From a virus, in the IMG/VR virus record IMGVR_UViG_3300001851_000150, positions 1 to 20,207 of that record: a DNA stretch of 20,207 nt; one strand, 5' to 3'. This document shows, one piece after another, positions 10,913-18,848 of this stretch. Position numbers and translations under genes: made by a program. The first letter of the stretch is position 1. Every line of letters starts with the position of its first letter. The notes beneath the pieces are model-generated. The model saw only the letters and a program-made list of their open reading frames with translations. It was not told the origin of the DNA and ran no database searches.

Positions 10913-11567
10913 GCTCTTCGACCTGTACCCCGACGACGGGCCGCTTGCTCGCCACCTCTACCCGAAGCACTTGGAGTTCTTCGCGGGCGGCAAGGACCAC
11001 ATGGAACGCTGCATGATGGCAGCCAACCGCGTGGGCAAGACGTGGGGCGTCGGCGGATACGAGACGGCGCTGCATCTGACGGGGCTCTACCCGGATTGGT
11101 GGCCAGGACGCAGGTGGGACAGACCGATCTCGGCATGGGCAGCCGGCGACACACGGGCGACGACACGAGACATCATCCAGCAGGCGATGCTCGGGATCGG
11201 CGCTGAGGGCAAAAGTGGAGAACTGGGAACGGGATTGATCCCCGGCGAGTGCATCATCGGAGAGCCGAGTTCGATGCAGGGCACGCCGGGCGGCGTCGAG
11301 ACGGTCACGGTTCAGCACACGAGCGGCGGGCGTTCGATCCTGCAGTTCAAGAGCTACGACCAGGGCCGCCGGACGTTCCAGGGCACGAAGAAAGACCTTG
11401 GCTGGTTCGACGAGGAACCGCCGATCGACGTTTACGAGGAAATGTTGCTGCGCCTGACGGCGACCGTGCCCGGAGAAGACAGCGGCTCGATGATCAACAC
11501 GTTCACACCGCTGCTTGGACTGTCTAAGGTGGCGCTAAAATTCCTCCCGCATTTGGCGCCGCAATAG
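10818..11567 (+). CDS. Terminase large subunit, N-terminal ATPase part (split gene)
   Basis: The motor domain that drives DNA into the prohead. Visible: LYPKHLEFFAGG (adenine/linker region), Walker A as AANRVGKTWG (69-77, Lys74, Thr75), Walker B with catalytic Glu as LGWFDEEPP (194-202), and the coupling motif MINTFTPL (225-232). The frame ends at FLPHLAPQ with TAG at 11565-11567, precisely where the ATPase domain should pass into the nuclease domain. Members of this family are normally one chain of about 480-500 residues. The nuclease half continues from about 11627 in another frame. Start ATG 10818 gives the usual basic N-terminal helix. Confidence 0.9.
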   Translation: MTSLNLASLSSSEKRELLSLLEEKDRRKRRRKLFDLYPDDGPLARHLYPKHLEFFAGGKDHMERCMMAANRVGKTWGVGGYETALHLTGLYPDWWPGRRWDRPISAWAAGDTRATTRDIIQQAMLGIGAEGKSGELGTGLIPGECIIGEPSSMQGTPGGVETVTVQHTSGGRSILQFKSYDQGRRTFQGTKKDLGWFDEEPPIDVYEEMLLRLTATVPGEDSGSMINTFTPLLGLSKVALKFLPHLAPQ

Positions 11568-11626
11568 AATGACGTTTCGTAGAGTGTCGGGTTTCCCCGG
11601 CAAAACACCAGACCACGAGGAATAAA
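11568..11626 (+). other. Interruption inside terL: blocked in all forward frames, hairpin, 18-codon mini-ORF
   Basis: Frame of the ATPase half: TAG at 11565 and 11580. Frame of the nuclease half: TGA at 11570-11572, open afterwards. Third frame: open until TAA 11623-11625, with ATG 11569 giving MTFRRVSGFPGKTPDHEE. A hairpin cggg-tttc-cccg lies at 11588-11599, extended by GTGT (11584-11587) and ACAC after a bulge. taaaatt occurs at both 11536-11542 and 11623-11629; attcctc (11540-11546) is inverted as gaggaat (11617-11623). No intron-sized structure fits in so short a stretch. No single-base indel can join the two halves. Confidence 0.8.
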
Positions 11627-12358
11627 ATTTCACGCCTCTGCGTCCAGGCCACATGGGATGATGTCCCTCACCTCTCGGCCAAGACCAAGCAGGAACTCCT
11701 CGACGGCATGGAACCCCACATGCGGGACGCCCGCACGAAGGGCATCCCCGTCATGGGCGCTGGCGTCATCTATCCGGTTCCCGAGGGCGCGATCACGGTT
11801 GAGCCGTTCGACCTGCCGGAGTTCTGGCCGCGCGCTTACGGCCTCGACGTTGGCTGGAACCGCACGGCTTGCATTTGGGGCGCATGGGATCGGACGGCAG
11901 ACTGCATCTACCTCTACCGCGAGCACTACATGGGGCAGGCGGCTCCCGCGGTGCACGCATCCTCGATCAACGCGGTCGAGCCCTGGCTGATGGGCGCGAT
12001 TGATCCGGCCTCAGCCGGCGCGAGCCAAGTGGACGGCAAGTCGCTGCGGCGGGAATACGAAAAGCTGGGCCTACATCTGATCGACGCCGAGAACGCGGTA
12101 GAGGCGGGAATCCACGCGATCTACCAGCGCCTCGTGTCCGGCCGCTTGAAGGTGTTCCGAACGCTCCGCAACTGGCTGAGCGAGTTTCGCATTTATCGCC
12201 GTGACGAAAACGGCAAGATCGTCAAGGAGAACGACCATCTTATGGACGCCAGCCGGTATCTGGTCATGAGCGGAATGCGGGTCGCGCGCACGGCGCCGTC
12301 GTTTGACGATGAGGAAGATGCGCGCCGCAGCATCGGCAACAGGACGACCGGCTACTGA
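11627..12358 (+). CDS. Terminase large subunit, C-terminal nuclease part (split gene)
   Basis: RNase H-fold nuclease that cuts concatemeric DNA. From ATT 11627 the frame reads ISRLCVQATWDDVPHLSAK, the segment that normally links ATPase and nuclease domains, then MRDARTKGIPVMGAGVIYPV. Counting from Met 11708, the metal-binding acids are Asp47 in YGLDVGWN, Asp99 in GAIDPASAG and Asp176/Asp180 in ENDHLMDASRY. GAGGAA at 11617-11622 gives an ideal ribosome site 4 bases before ATT 11627, a rare but known start codon. The first in-frame ATG (11708) would remove the linker and has no ribosome site. Ends TGATG, overlapping the portal start. Confidence 0.85.
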   Translation: MSRLCVQATWDDVPHLSAKTKQELLDGMEPHMRDARTKGIPVMGAGVIYPVPEGAITVEPFDLPEFWPRAYGLDVGWNRTACIWGAWDRTADCIYLYREHYMGQAAPAVHASSINAVEPWLMGAIDPASAGASQVDGKSLRREYEKLGLHLIDAENAVEAGIHAIYQRLVSGRLKVFRTLRNWLSEFRIYRRDENGKIVKENDHLMDASRYLVMSGMRVARTAPSFDDEEDARRSIGNRTTGY

Positions 12359-14562
12359 TGAGCCCCTTCGGGATGTCTCCCCTGGCCTCCTACGGCCAAC
12401 CGATGATGGATGAGCCAGAGCCCGCCGGCTACGAGCACGGGCCGATGGGTGAGATGGGCGAGGCGCCGCATTACGGCGAGGTGATCCCGTTCCCGCTGGC
12501 GCCACCGGAGCCCGAGAGCGTCACCAAGCTCAAGCAGCAGGCGATGCTGCTCATGAAGCTCGCCAAGATGCCGAACGTCGCCGACGCGGTGACGGATGAG
12601 GAGTTGGGCAAACTCGGCTCGATCGTCGTGCGCGAGTTCAGGATCGACGAAGACAGCCGCGCGGATTGGGAGAAGTCCGCACGCCGGGCCATGGACATTG
12701 CCCGGCAGAAGGTCGAATCAAAGTCCTACCCGTGGGACGGCGCGTCGAACGTCAAGTTTCCGATGCTCACGACCGCGGCGCTGCAGTTCGCGGCTCGCGC
12801 CTATCCCGCGATCGTCGATGGCCCGCGCATCGTCAAGTGTCAGGTGATGGGCCGCGATCCTGCTGGGCTCAAGGCAGCGATGGCCGATCGCGTTTCGCAG
12901 CACATGAGCTACCAGCTCCTCTACGAGATTCCCCATTGGGAATCCGACATGGACACGGCGCTGCATCAAATCCCGATCGTCGGGTGCGCCTTCAAGAAAG
13001 TCTACCCCGACGACGCGAGCGAGGCTGGCGTCACGTCCGATCTGGCGAGCGCGTTCGATGTGGTCGTGAACCAGGGCGCCAAGTCGCTGAGTCGCGTGCC
13101 CCGTATCACGCACGTGTTCAAGCTCTACCCGCACGAGATCGAGGAACGCATTCGGGAAGGCAAGTTCCGCGAAATCGAACTCACGACCGGCAGCGACGAC
13201 AGCACCGACTCCGACAGCCCGCACACGTTCCTGGAGCAGCATCGTTACTGGGACGTGGACAGCGACGGCGTGAAAGAGCCGTGGGTTGTCACGGTTCACA
13301 AGGAAACGCAGAAGGTCGTTCGCATCAAGCCGTGCTTCGACGTTGACAAGATCGTTGTCGATCAGGAGCGCGGCAAAATCCTGCGCATCCCGCGGCGTGA
13401 CTATTGGGTGAAGATACCGTTCATCCCGGACCCAGAAGGCGGTTTCTACGATATCGGCTTCGGCAAGCTGCTGGAGGCTATCTCGGACGTGATCGACACC
13501 ACGATCAATCAGATGATGGACGCCGGCACGCTGCAGAACTCGGGCGGCGGGTTCGCGGCATCGGGCCTGCAGCTCGGCAAGTCCACGCTCAAGATGAAGC
13601 CGGGGCAGTATCCGACCGTGCCCGGCACCGGCGACGATATCCGCAAGGCGCTCGTGCATCTGGAGCACCCTGGCCCGGCTCCGGTGCTCATGCAGTTGCT
13701 GGAGTTCCTGATCAACGCAGGCAAGGACATTGCCTCGGTCAAGGACATCCTGACGGGCGAGACGCCGACGAACCAGACGGCTACGTCAACCATGGCCGCG
13801 ATCGAACAGGGGCTCAAGGTCTTTACCGCGATCTACAAGCGCATCTTCCGGGCTCTCAAGGAAGAATACAGGCTCATCTTCGACATCAACAAAGAGACGC
13901 TGAACCAGGCGAAGTATGTCGCCCTGCTCGATGAGCCAATCGAGGTTGTGGCGCAGGACTACCACGATGACATCGACGTGCTGCCGGTGGCCGACCCGAA
14001 CACGGTCACGGAGATGCAGCGCATGGCGAAAGCGCAGTTCGTGATGGAACAGGTTGAAAAGGGAAACCCGTTCATCGACGGCCTCGCGGCGACAAAGCGC
14101 GCGCTCGAGGCCGCTCGGATCGAGAAGCCGGAAGAACTGCTGAAGCCGCCGCCGCCTGGGCCGCCGCCAGAGGCCGAAGTCGCGTTGCAAGATGGAATTG
14201 CCGGCGTTGAACTGAAGCGCGCGCAAGCTGCGAAAACGGCGATTGAAGGCGTGGTGGCCGCGGCAACGTCAGGGATGGCGGTTCCGATCCCGCTGCAGCC
14301 GGAGATGTTGGTCACGCAGTCTGGCCCGCCGATGGGGCAGCCGCCGCCGCCTGGGCCGATGGGACCGCAAGGAATGCCGCCCCAAGGCATAGGGGGCATA
14401 GGGGGCATGGGTGGCCCGCCGCCGTTCGACCCGATGATGGAAGGTGGCGGCGCGGCGATTCCGCCCGACGACATGGCGCTGATGGCGCAACAGCTCGGCG
14501 GCAATATGGGGCCGAGGCCCGAGGCCGCGCCCGTGCCGCCCGGCCTTGAGGGCCTGCAGTGA
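12358..14562 (+). CDS. Portal protein (P22-like)
   Basis: Forms the ring through which DNA enters and leaves the head. The 734-residue length, gene order after terminase, and motifs such as SYPWDGASNVKFPMLTTAAL (about residues 122-141), HRYWDVDSDGVKEPW, IGFGKLLEAISDVIDTTINQ and ETPTNQTATSTMAAIEQGLK fit P22-type portals. The last 130 residues are Pro/Gly/Met-rich, with a tandem 9-bp repeat around 14386-14409 that gives IGGIGGMGG. This tail is probably disordered. The start ATG overlaps the terminase stop, and the stop overlaps the next GTG. Confidence 0.92.
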   Translation: MSPFGMSPLASYGQPMMDEPEPAGYEHGPMGEMGEAPHYGEVIPFPLAPPEPESVTKLKQQAMLLMKLAKMPNVADAVTDEELGKLGSIVVREFRIDEDSRADWEKSARRAMDIARQKVESKSYPWDGASNVKFPMLTTAALQFAARAYPAIVDGPRIVKCQVMGRDPAGLKAAMADRVSQHMSYQLLYEIPHWESDMDTALHQIPIVGCAFKKVYPDDASEAGVTSDLASAFDVVVNQGAKSLSRVPRITHVFKLYPHEIEERIREGKFREIELTTGSDDSTDSDSPHTFLEQHRYWDVDSDGVKEPWVVTVHKETQKVVRIKPCFDVDKIVVDQERGKILRIPRRDYWVKIPFIPDPEGGFYDIGFGKLLEAISDVIDTTINQMMDAGTLQNSGGGFAASGLQLGKSTLKMKPGQYPTVPGTGDDIRKALVHLEHPGPAPVLMQLLEFLINAGKDIASVKDILTGETPTNQTATSTMAAIEQGLKVFTAIYKRIFRALKEEYRLIFDINKETLNQAKYVALLDEPIEVVAQDYHDDIDVLPVADPNTVTEMQRMAKAQFVMEQVEKGNPFIDGLAATKRALEAARIEKPEELLKPPPPGPPPEAEVALQDGIAGVELKRAQAAKTAIEGVVAAATSGMAVPIPLQPEMLVTQSGPPMGQPPPPGPMGPQGMPPQGIGGIGGMGGPPPFDPMMEGGGAAIPPDDMALMAQQLGGNMGPRPEAAPVPPGLEGLQ

Positions 14563-14789
14563 GAATCGACGCTGACGATTGGGAGGAGTGGCTGGCCCAT
14601 CCCCTCACGGAAGCGGTGATGCGTGTGTGCAAGGTCGCGGCAGGCCGTTCCCGAGAGGAATGGACCGCGATGTCATTCGACCGAGGAAGCTGTGATCCGC
14701 TGGAACTCGTGAAGATGCGAGCCCGCGCGGCTGCGTTTGAGGAAATCACGAACCTGACACCACAGAAAATCGAGGAAGTTCTGGAATGA
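14559..14789 (+). CDS. Small conserved-type phage protein between portal and GroES-like gene, 76 aa
   Basis: GTG 14559 overlaps the portal stop. Product begins MRIDADDWEEWLAHPLTEAV and continues with CKVAAGRSREEWTAMSFDRG, then ends in an amphipathic helix, EEITNLTPQKIEEVLE. The W-x-x-W-x-x-HP-x-T start is a pattern I associate with small proteins found after portal genes in podovirus-like genomes. Role unknown; its position suggests help in head assembly. Confidence 0.7.
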   Translation: MRIDADDWEEWLAHPLTEAVMRVCKVAAGRSREEWTAMSFDRGSCDPLELVKMRARAAAFEEITNLTPQKIEEVLE

Positions 14790-15166
14790 AGACCAAAGGC
14801 AAGGTCACACCACTACCCCGCATGATCTTCAACAAGACCGGGATCGAGCCGACGCAATTCCAGGTTTTGATCCGGCCGAGGAAGGACAGCGGCGAGATTG
14901 AACTGAAGGGCGGCTTCAAGCTCTACAAGCCCGACGAGACGCGCGAGCGCGACGAGCATGCCTCGATGGAGGGGGAAATGATCGATCTTTCGCCGCTCGC
15001 ATTCACGTACGAGGAGTGGCCAGCGACCGCGCGGAAACCCCGTCCCGGCGATACCGTGATTTTTGCCCGCTACGCCGGGATCACCGTCAAGGGCAACGAC
15101 GGCGCCGATTACCGGCTGATGAACGACAAGGACATCGTGGCCATCCGGGAGGCCGCGCATGTCTGA
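14786..15166 (+). CDS. GroES-like (Cpn10) co-chaperonin
   Basis: Co-chaperonins cap GroEL and define its folding chamber. The Cpn10 layout is visible: FQVLIRPRKDSGEIELKGGF (25-44), where GGFKLYKP would correspond to the GroES mobile loop (GG-I-V-L), then a linker, LSPLAFTYEEWPA, the strand GDTVIFARYAGITVKGNDGA (88-107), and the terminal DYRLMNDKDIVAIRE. Length 126 is a little above bacterial GroES. It lies between portal and scaffold, where it may help fold the coat protein, in the way T4 gp31 replaces GroES. It overlaps genes on both sides. Confidence 0.8.
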   Translation: MKTKGKVTPLPRMIFNKTGIEPTQFQVLIRPRKDSGEIELKGGFKLYKPDETRERDEHASMEGEMIDLSPLAFTYEEWPATARKPRPGDTVIFARYAGITVKGNDGADYRLMNDKDIVAIREAAHV

Positions 15167-16052
15167 CACCGAAGTCCTGGAACAGCCGAAGGCCGAAGCC
15201 AACGCTGGCGTCGCGATCCCCGGCGAAGCCGCACCGACGCCGCAAGCGCAAGAGGGCGGCCACGACGACATCGAGTCTCGTGCCCGGTCCATGGGCTGGC
15301 GCCCGAAAGAAGAGTTCCGCGGGCCAGAAGAGAAGTGGGTAGATCCGGCAGAATTCGTCCGCCGCGGCGAGAACGAATTGCCTGTCCTCCGCGAGCGCCT
15401 TCGCGACCAGACGCGCAAGCTGGCGCAGATCGAAGCCGAGTCCCATGCCAAGCTCGATCGCGTGGCCAAGATGGCGGAAGTGGCTGTGCAGCGCCAACGC
15501 CAGGAGCTGATCAGCCAGTATGAGAGCCTCATGCGCCACGCGGCCGAGAGCGCCGACGTTGGCCGCTACGACCAGTTGCGCCGCGACCAGGCGCAGGCCG
15601 TGCGCCAGTTCGATGAGCACATTGCCGAGACGACGCAGCAGAGCGGTCCGCCGCAGATGAGCCCGCAAATTCAGGCTCAGGTGACGGCATGGGTGCAGGA
15701 GAATCCATGGTTCGACCGTGATCCGATGTTGCAGGCCGTCGCTAGGCAGCACTCGGTCGAACTCGATCGCTCGATGCCGGGCCTGTCCCTGCAAGAAAAC
15801 CTGGAGCGCACGCGCAGCTACGTGGCCGAGAAGTTCCCGGAGAAGTTCGGGCGGCAGCCTCGCGCGTCCGGCGGCGGCGCACAGCCCGGCATGGTCGAAG
15901 GCGGTAGCCGCGTCTCGGCTTCGTCTGGGCCTCGCTCCAAGGGAGCCAGCGATCTGCCCGCCGACGTGAGGAAGGCCGGCGAGCGTTTCGTGTCGCAGGG
16001 TCTCTACAAGAACCTCAGCGAGTACGCTCGCGACTACTACGAACAAGGCTGA
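15159..16052 (+). CDS. Head scaffolding protein
   Basis: Guides procapsid assembly and leaves the head on maturation. Acidic disordered N-terminus, then ARSMGWRPKEEFRGPEEKWV (about 42-61) and DPAEFVRRGENELPVLRERL, a pattern common to phage scaffold proteins, followed by a long coiled coil (75-160) rich in Gln, Arg and Glu. The C-terminal 45 residues are first disordered (Gly/Ser), then a compact basic-helical end, DVRKAGERFVSQGLYKNLSE YARDYYEQG, expected to touch coat protein. Position between portal and coat supports the call. Overlaps the GroES-like gene by 8 bases. Confidence 0.82.
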   Translation: MSDTEVLEQPKAEANAGVAIPGEAAPTPQAQEGGHDDIESRARSMGWRPKEEFRGPEEKWVDPAEFVRRGENELPVLRERLRDQTRKLAQIEAESHAKLDRVAKMAEVAVQRQRQELISQYESLMRHAAESADVGRYDQLRRDQAQAVRQFDEHIAETTQQSGPPQMSPQIQAQVTAWVQENPWFDRDPMLQAVARQHSVELDRSMPGLSLQENLERTRSYVAEKFPEKFGRQPRASGGGAQPGMVEGGSRVSASSGPRSKGASDLPADVRKAGERFVSQGLYKNLSEYARDYYEQG

Positions 16053-16059
16053 CACCAGA

Positions 16060-16587
16060 ATGAGCACCGCACAGGTCAACGGCATTTCCCGGCCACAGCA
16101 GCAACAGGCCGGGACATCGGCGCGCGTTCAAGAGCAACGGGCGCAGCGCCGCAGACGGGACGATCAGGGACCGGGCCGCCTCAGAAACTTGGCGATCCAG
16201 GGCAACATCGACCCCAACTACGAGTATCGGTTCGTCAACGACGATCCCGGCCGCTTGTACCAGCTCACAAAACAAGACGATTGGGACGTGGTGAACGGTT
16301 CCGATCTAGAGCCCGATTCCAAGGATCGCGGTATCGGCTCGAAAGTGGAGCGTGTGGTGGACAAGCGGACGGGCAAAAAGGCAGTGCTTGTTCGCAAGCT
16401 CAAGGAATACTACGCGGCCGACAAACGCAAGGAACAGGCGGCGATCGACGCGACGGAAGCAGTTCTGAGGCGAGGCGCGACGCCAGGGGCCAAGGGCCTT
16501 TCGGCAGAGGAAGGCGCCAGTGCCTACGTGCCAATGGGGGGTATCCAGATCGGAACTCCGGCCGGCGGCAAGCCCTACACACCCTGA
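16060..16587 (+). CDS. Hypothetical virion-region protein, 175 aa
   Basis: Begins MSTAQVNGISRPQQQQAGTS with a Gln/Arg-rich disordered N-terminus, followed by GNIDPNYEYRFVNDDPGRLY, QLTKQDDWDVV, KVERVVDKRTGKKAVLVRKL and a helix EYYAADKRKEQAAIDATE. I know this layout from proteins between scaffold and coat genes of P22-like phages of alphaproteobacteria, but not a defined function. It may be an assembly helper or minor virion protein. Starts 8 bases after the scaffold stop. Confidence 0.7.
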   Translation: MSTAQVNGISRPQQQQAGTSARVQEQRAQRRRRDDQGPGRLRNLAIQGNIDPNYEYRFVNDDPGRLYQLTKQDDWDVVNGSDLEPDSKDRGIGSKVERVVDKRTGKKAVLVRKLKEYYAADKRKEQAAIDATEAVLRRGATPGAKGLSAEEGASAYVPMGGIQIGTPAGGKPYTP

Positions 16588-16599
16588 GGATAACCCCAC

Positions 16600-17172
16600 A
16601 TGCCAAACGCGAATACGCCGTACGGGCTGCGCCCGGTTCGGCACCGCAACGGCGCCCCCTACAACGGTGCCGCGACTCGTTACGCCGTTCCTGCCAGCGA
16701 TGGCACGGCGCTCTACCTCGGTGATCCCGTCATTCTTGCGGGTTCGGCCGATGCCGATGGTATCGCAACCGTGACCAAGGCAACGGCCGGTTCGGGCGCC
16801 TACATGCTCGGCCCCGTCGTCGGCGTGGAGCCGGTGACGCGCGACTCGACCACGTACCGCGCGGCCTCCGAACTTCGTTACGTTTACGTGGCCGACGATC
16901 CCGACCTCATTTTCGAGGTGCAGGAGGATGCCGTTGGCGGCGCGCTCGCGGCGGTCGACGTCGGCCTCAACGCTGACTGGATCGATGGTTCGGGCTCGAC
17001 TGTGACCGGCCTGTCCGGCGTCCAGCTCGACACGTCGACCAAGGCGACCACGAACACGCTGCAGCTTCGCATTCTCGGCTTCTCTCAGAAGGTCGATAAC
17101 GCGATCGGCGCGAACGCGAAGGTGCTGGTTGCGATCAACCTGCATTCGCTCCGCAACCAGACCGGCGTCTAA
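16600..17172 (+). CDS. Probable capsid cement/decoration protein, 190 aa
   Basis: Starts MPNANTPYGLRPVRHRNGAP and is rich in Gly, Ala, Thr and Val with predicted beta structure throughout: YAVPASDGTALYLGDPVILA, GAYMLGPVVGVEPVTRDSTT, ELRYVYVADDPDLIFEVQED, and the ending AKVLVAINLHSLRNQTGV. The motif 'DPDLIFEVQED' and the position just before the coat gene are typical of structural cement proteins of P22-like phages. It has no signal peptide. Assignment rests on pattern and context. Confidence 0.75.
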   Translation: MPNANTPYGLRPVRHRNGAPYNGAATRYAVPASDGTALYLGDPVILAGSADADGIATVTKATAGSGAYMLGPVVGVEPVTRDSTTYRAASELRYVYVADDPDLIFEVQEDAVGGALAAVDVGLNADWIDGSGSTVTGLSGVQLDTSTKATTNTLQLRILGFSQKVDNAIGANAKVLVAINLHSLRNQTGV

Positions 17173-17186
17173 GGAGAACCCGAGAT

Positions 17187-18098
17187 ATGGCTGGCGTCAT
17201 AACGACTGGCAATCATCCCAAGGCCCTGTGGCTGGGGGTCAACAAGTGGTTCGGCCGCTCCTACGACGAGCACCCCGTCGAGTGGAAGATGATCTTCGAC
17301 GAGGAGACTTCCGACAAGAACTACGAGGAGGACGTGCAGACGACGGGCTTCGGCCTCGCGCCGGTCAAGGCGCAGGCTGGCTCGGTGTCTTACGATTCCG
17401 AGTCGCAGGGCTACACCAAGCGATACACCCATGTCGTCTACGGCCTGGGCTACATCGTCACCGAGGAGGAGCTGGAGGACAACCTCTACGAGGAGGTTTC
17501 CAAGAAGCGTTCCAAGGCGCTGGCGTTCTCGATGCGCCAGACGGAAGAGATCGTGGCTGCCAACGTGCTGAACCGCGCGTTCAACACGAGCTATACCGGC
17601 GGCGACGGCAAGGCAATGATCGTCTCAGATCATCCGACGTTGACGGGCAACCAGTCGAACGTGCTGACCACGGCGGCGGACTTGTCGGAAGCCTCGATTG
17701 AAGACCTCTGCATCCAGATCATGAACGCCACCAACTCGCGTGGCCTCAAGATCAGCGTGATGCCGCGGAAGCTGATCGTGGCGCCGAACGAGGCCTTCAA
17801 CGCCGAGCGCATCGTCAAGTCATCGCTGCAGGCGGGCACCGCCAACAACGACCTGAACGCCATCAAGAACATGGGCATCTTCCCGGATGGCGTGACCGTG
17901 AACCACTACCTGACCGACACCGACGCTTGGTTCATCAAGACCAACGTGCCGAACGGCCTGACCCGGTTCACGCGGCGCGCGCTCAAGTTCGCGCAGGACA
18001 ACGACTTCGACTCGGCGAACGCCAAGGCGAAGGCGACGGTTCGTTTCTCGGTCGGCTGGACGGACTGGCTGGGTGTCTATGGCACGCCTGGCGCGTGA
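17187..18098 (+). CDS. Major capsid (coat) protein
   Basis: Builds the icosahedral shell. AAGGAG lies upstream of ATG 17187. The product begins MAGVITTGNHPKALWLGVNK and contains KMIFDEETSDKNYEEDVQTT, KRYTHVVYGLGYIVTEEELE and the ending VRFSVGWTDWLGVYGTPGA. These match Mu gpT-like/HK97-fold major head subunits that recognise YxHxxYGLG-type strands before a helix with many Glu. Length 303 aa fits. Codon use is strongly biased to C/G endings, as expected of a highly expressed gene. It lies in the expected order after scaffold and cement genes. Confidence 0.9.
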   Translation: MAGVITTGNHPKALWLGVNKWFGRSYDEHPVEWKMIFDEETSDKNYEEDVQTTGFGLAPVKAQAGSVSYDSESQGYTKRYTHVVYGLGYIVTEEELEDNLYEEVSKKRSKALAFSMRQTEEIVAANVLNRAFNTSYTGGDGKAMIVSDHPTLTGNQSNVLTTAADLSEASIEDLCIQIMNATNSRGLKISVMPRKLIVAPNEAFNAERIVKSSLQAGTANNDLNAIKNMGIFPDGVTVNHYLTDTDAWFIKTNVPNGLTRFTRRALKFAQDNDFDSANAKAKATVRFSVGWTDWLGVYGTPGA

Positions 18099-18107
18099 GG
18101 TGAGCCC

Positions 18108-18524
18108 ATGGCAACCAGACTGACCAACTTCCCGAACGGGATCACGTGCGGCGGCGGCAACCAGCGACACTCGCTTGCGGGCGTCGAACTCAAGCTGATT
18201 GCCACGTTCGACCCGACGAGCAGCACGCAGGTGTTGCTTGGCACGCTGCCGATCGGTGCCATCCCAATGGACGTGGTGTCGTTCGGCGGCGGCACCGGCG
18301 GCACCAACCCGACTGTCGATATCGGCACGTCGGGAACCACGGACCTGTTCGCCAACGAGTTGCGGGCCGACGTGACGCGGAGCGCGATTGCTTCGACCAC
18401 GGCGGGCACCGGGCTCGGCACGCAGTTGACGGCCGCGACGCCAGTTTACGGCAAGGTCGGCGGTTCGGCGGCGACCGGCGGCACGGTGAAAGTGGCCATC
18501 CGCTTCGTCGTTCTGCCCGTGTGA
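18108..18524 (+). CDS. Virion-region beta-rich protein, 138 aa
   Basis: Starts MATRLTNFPNGITCGGGNQR and is rich in Gly, Thr, Ala and Val with short strands (LKLIATFDP, QVLLGTLPIG, KVAIRFVVLPV). It looks like a small beta-sandwich protein such as a head decoration or head-vertex protein. Begins 9 bases after the coat stop. No specific family recognised. Confidence 0.6.
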   Translation: MATRLTNFPNGITCGGGNQRHSLAGVELKLIATFDPTSSTQVLLGTLPIGAIPMDVVSFGGGTGGTNPTVDIGTSGTTDLFANELRADVTRSAIASTTAGTGLGTQLTAATPVYGKVGGSAATGGTVKVAIRFVVLPV

Positions 18525-18530
18525 CCATGA

Positions 18531-18555
18531 CCGGCGGCGGGTGATCTGCCGCCGG
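18531..18555 (+). other. Strong GC-rich stem-loop after the 138-aa gene
   Basis: ccggcggc (18531-18538) pairs perfectly with gccgccgg (18548-18555) over a 9-base loop. No T-run follows. It may stabilise the upstream coat mRNA or partly stop transcription into the neck genes. Confidence 0.55.
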
Positions 18556-18572
18556 CAACTGACGAGGGTCCG

Positions 18573-18848
18573 ATGGATCGCAGGTTTCTACCGAAGAATA
18601 TCACCAGCGCTACGACAACCGCCGTCAAGGCGACGCCCGGAATTCTCATCCGAGTGACCGTCAACAAGCCTGTCTCGGGCTCGACGATCACGATTTACAA
18701 CAACACGGCGGCCAGCGGCACGAAGGTGGCGACGATCACCAACTCGACCGATACCAAGCCCTACTATCTCGACTTCGGGTGCTGGTGCGACACGGGTATT
18801 ACCGTGGTCACATCCGGCGCTGATGACGTGACGATCACTTACGCATGA
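18573..18848 (+). CDS. Small beta-rich virion-region protein, 91 aa
   Basis: Begins MDRRFLPKNITSATTTAVKA and consists of alternating strands: GILIRVTVNKPVSGSTITIY, KVATITNSTDTKPYYLDFGC and ITVVTSGADDVTITYA. The fold looks like a single immunoglobulin-like or beta-sandwich domain, as in decoration proteins. Two nearby Cys (GCWCD) could bind or crosslink. Stop overlaps the next start (ATGA). Function unknown. Confidence 0.6.
   Translation: MDRRFLPKNITSATTTAVKATPGILIRVTVNKPVSGSTITIYNNTAASGTKVATITNSTDTKPYYLDFGCWCDTGITVVTSGADDVTITYA

Noticed and set aside
11540-11640. A single sequencing error as the cause of the terminase split
   Set aside because: Stops at 11565 and 11570-11572 in the two coding frames mean one indel cannot join them. 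Two separate indels through the third frame remain possible and need read data.
11540-11640. Group I or II intron in the terminase
   Set aside because: Under 100 bases, with no room for the conserved intron cores.
12718-13668. Long minus-strand frame inside the portal gene
   Set aside because: Shadow of codon-biased portal sequence.
15087-16085. 332-codon minus-strand frame inside the scaffold gene
   Set aside because: Shadow; the rightward frame has a clear scaffold layout.
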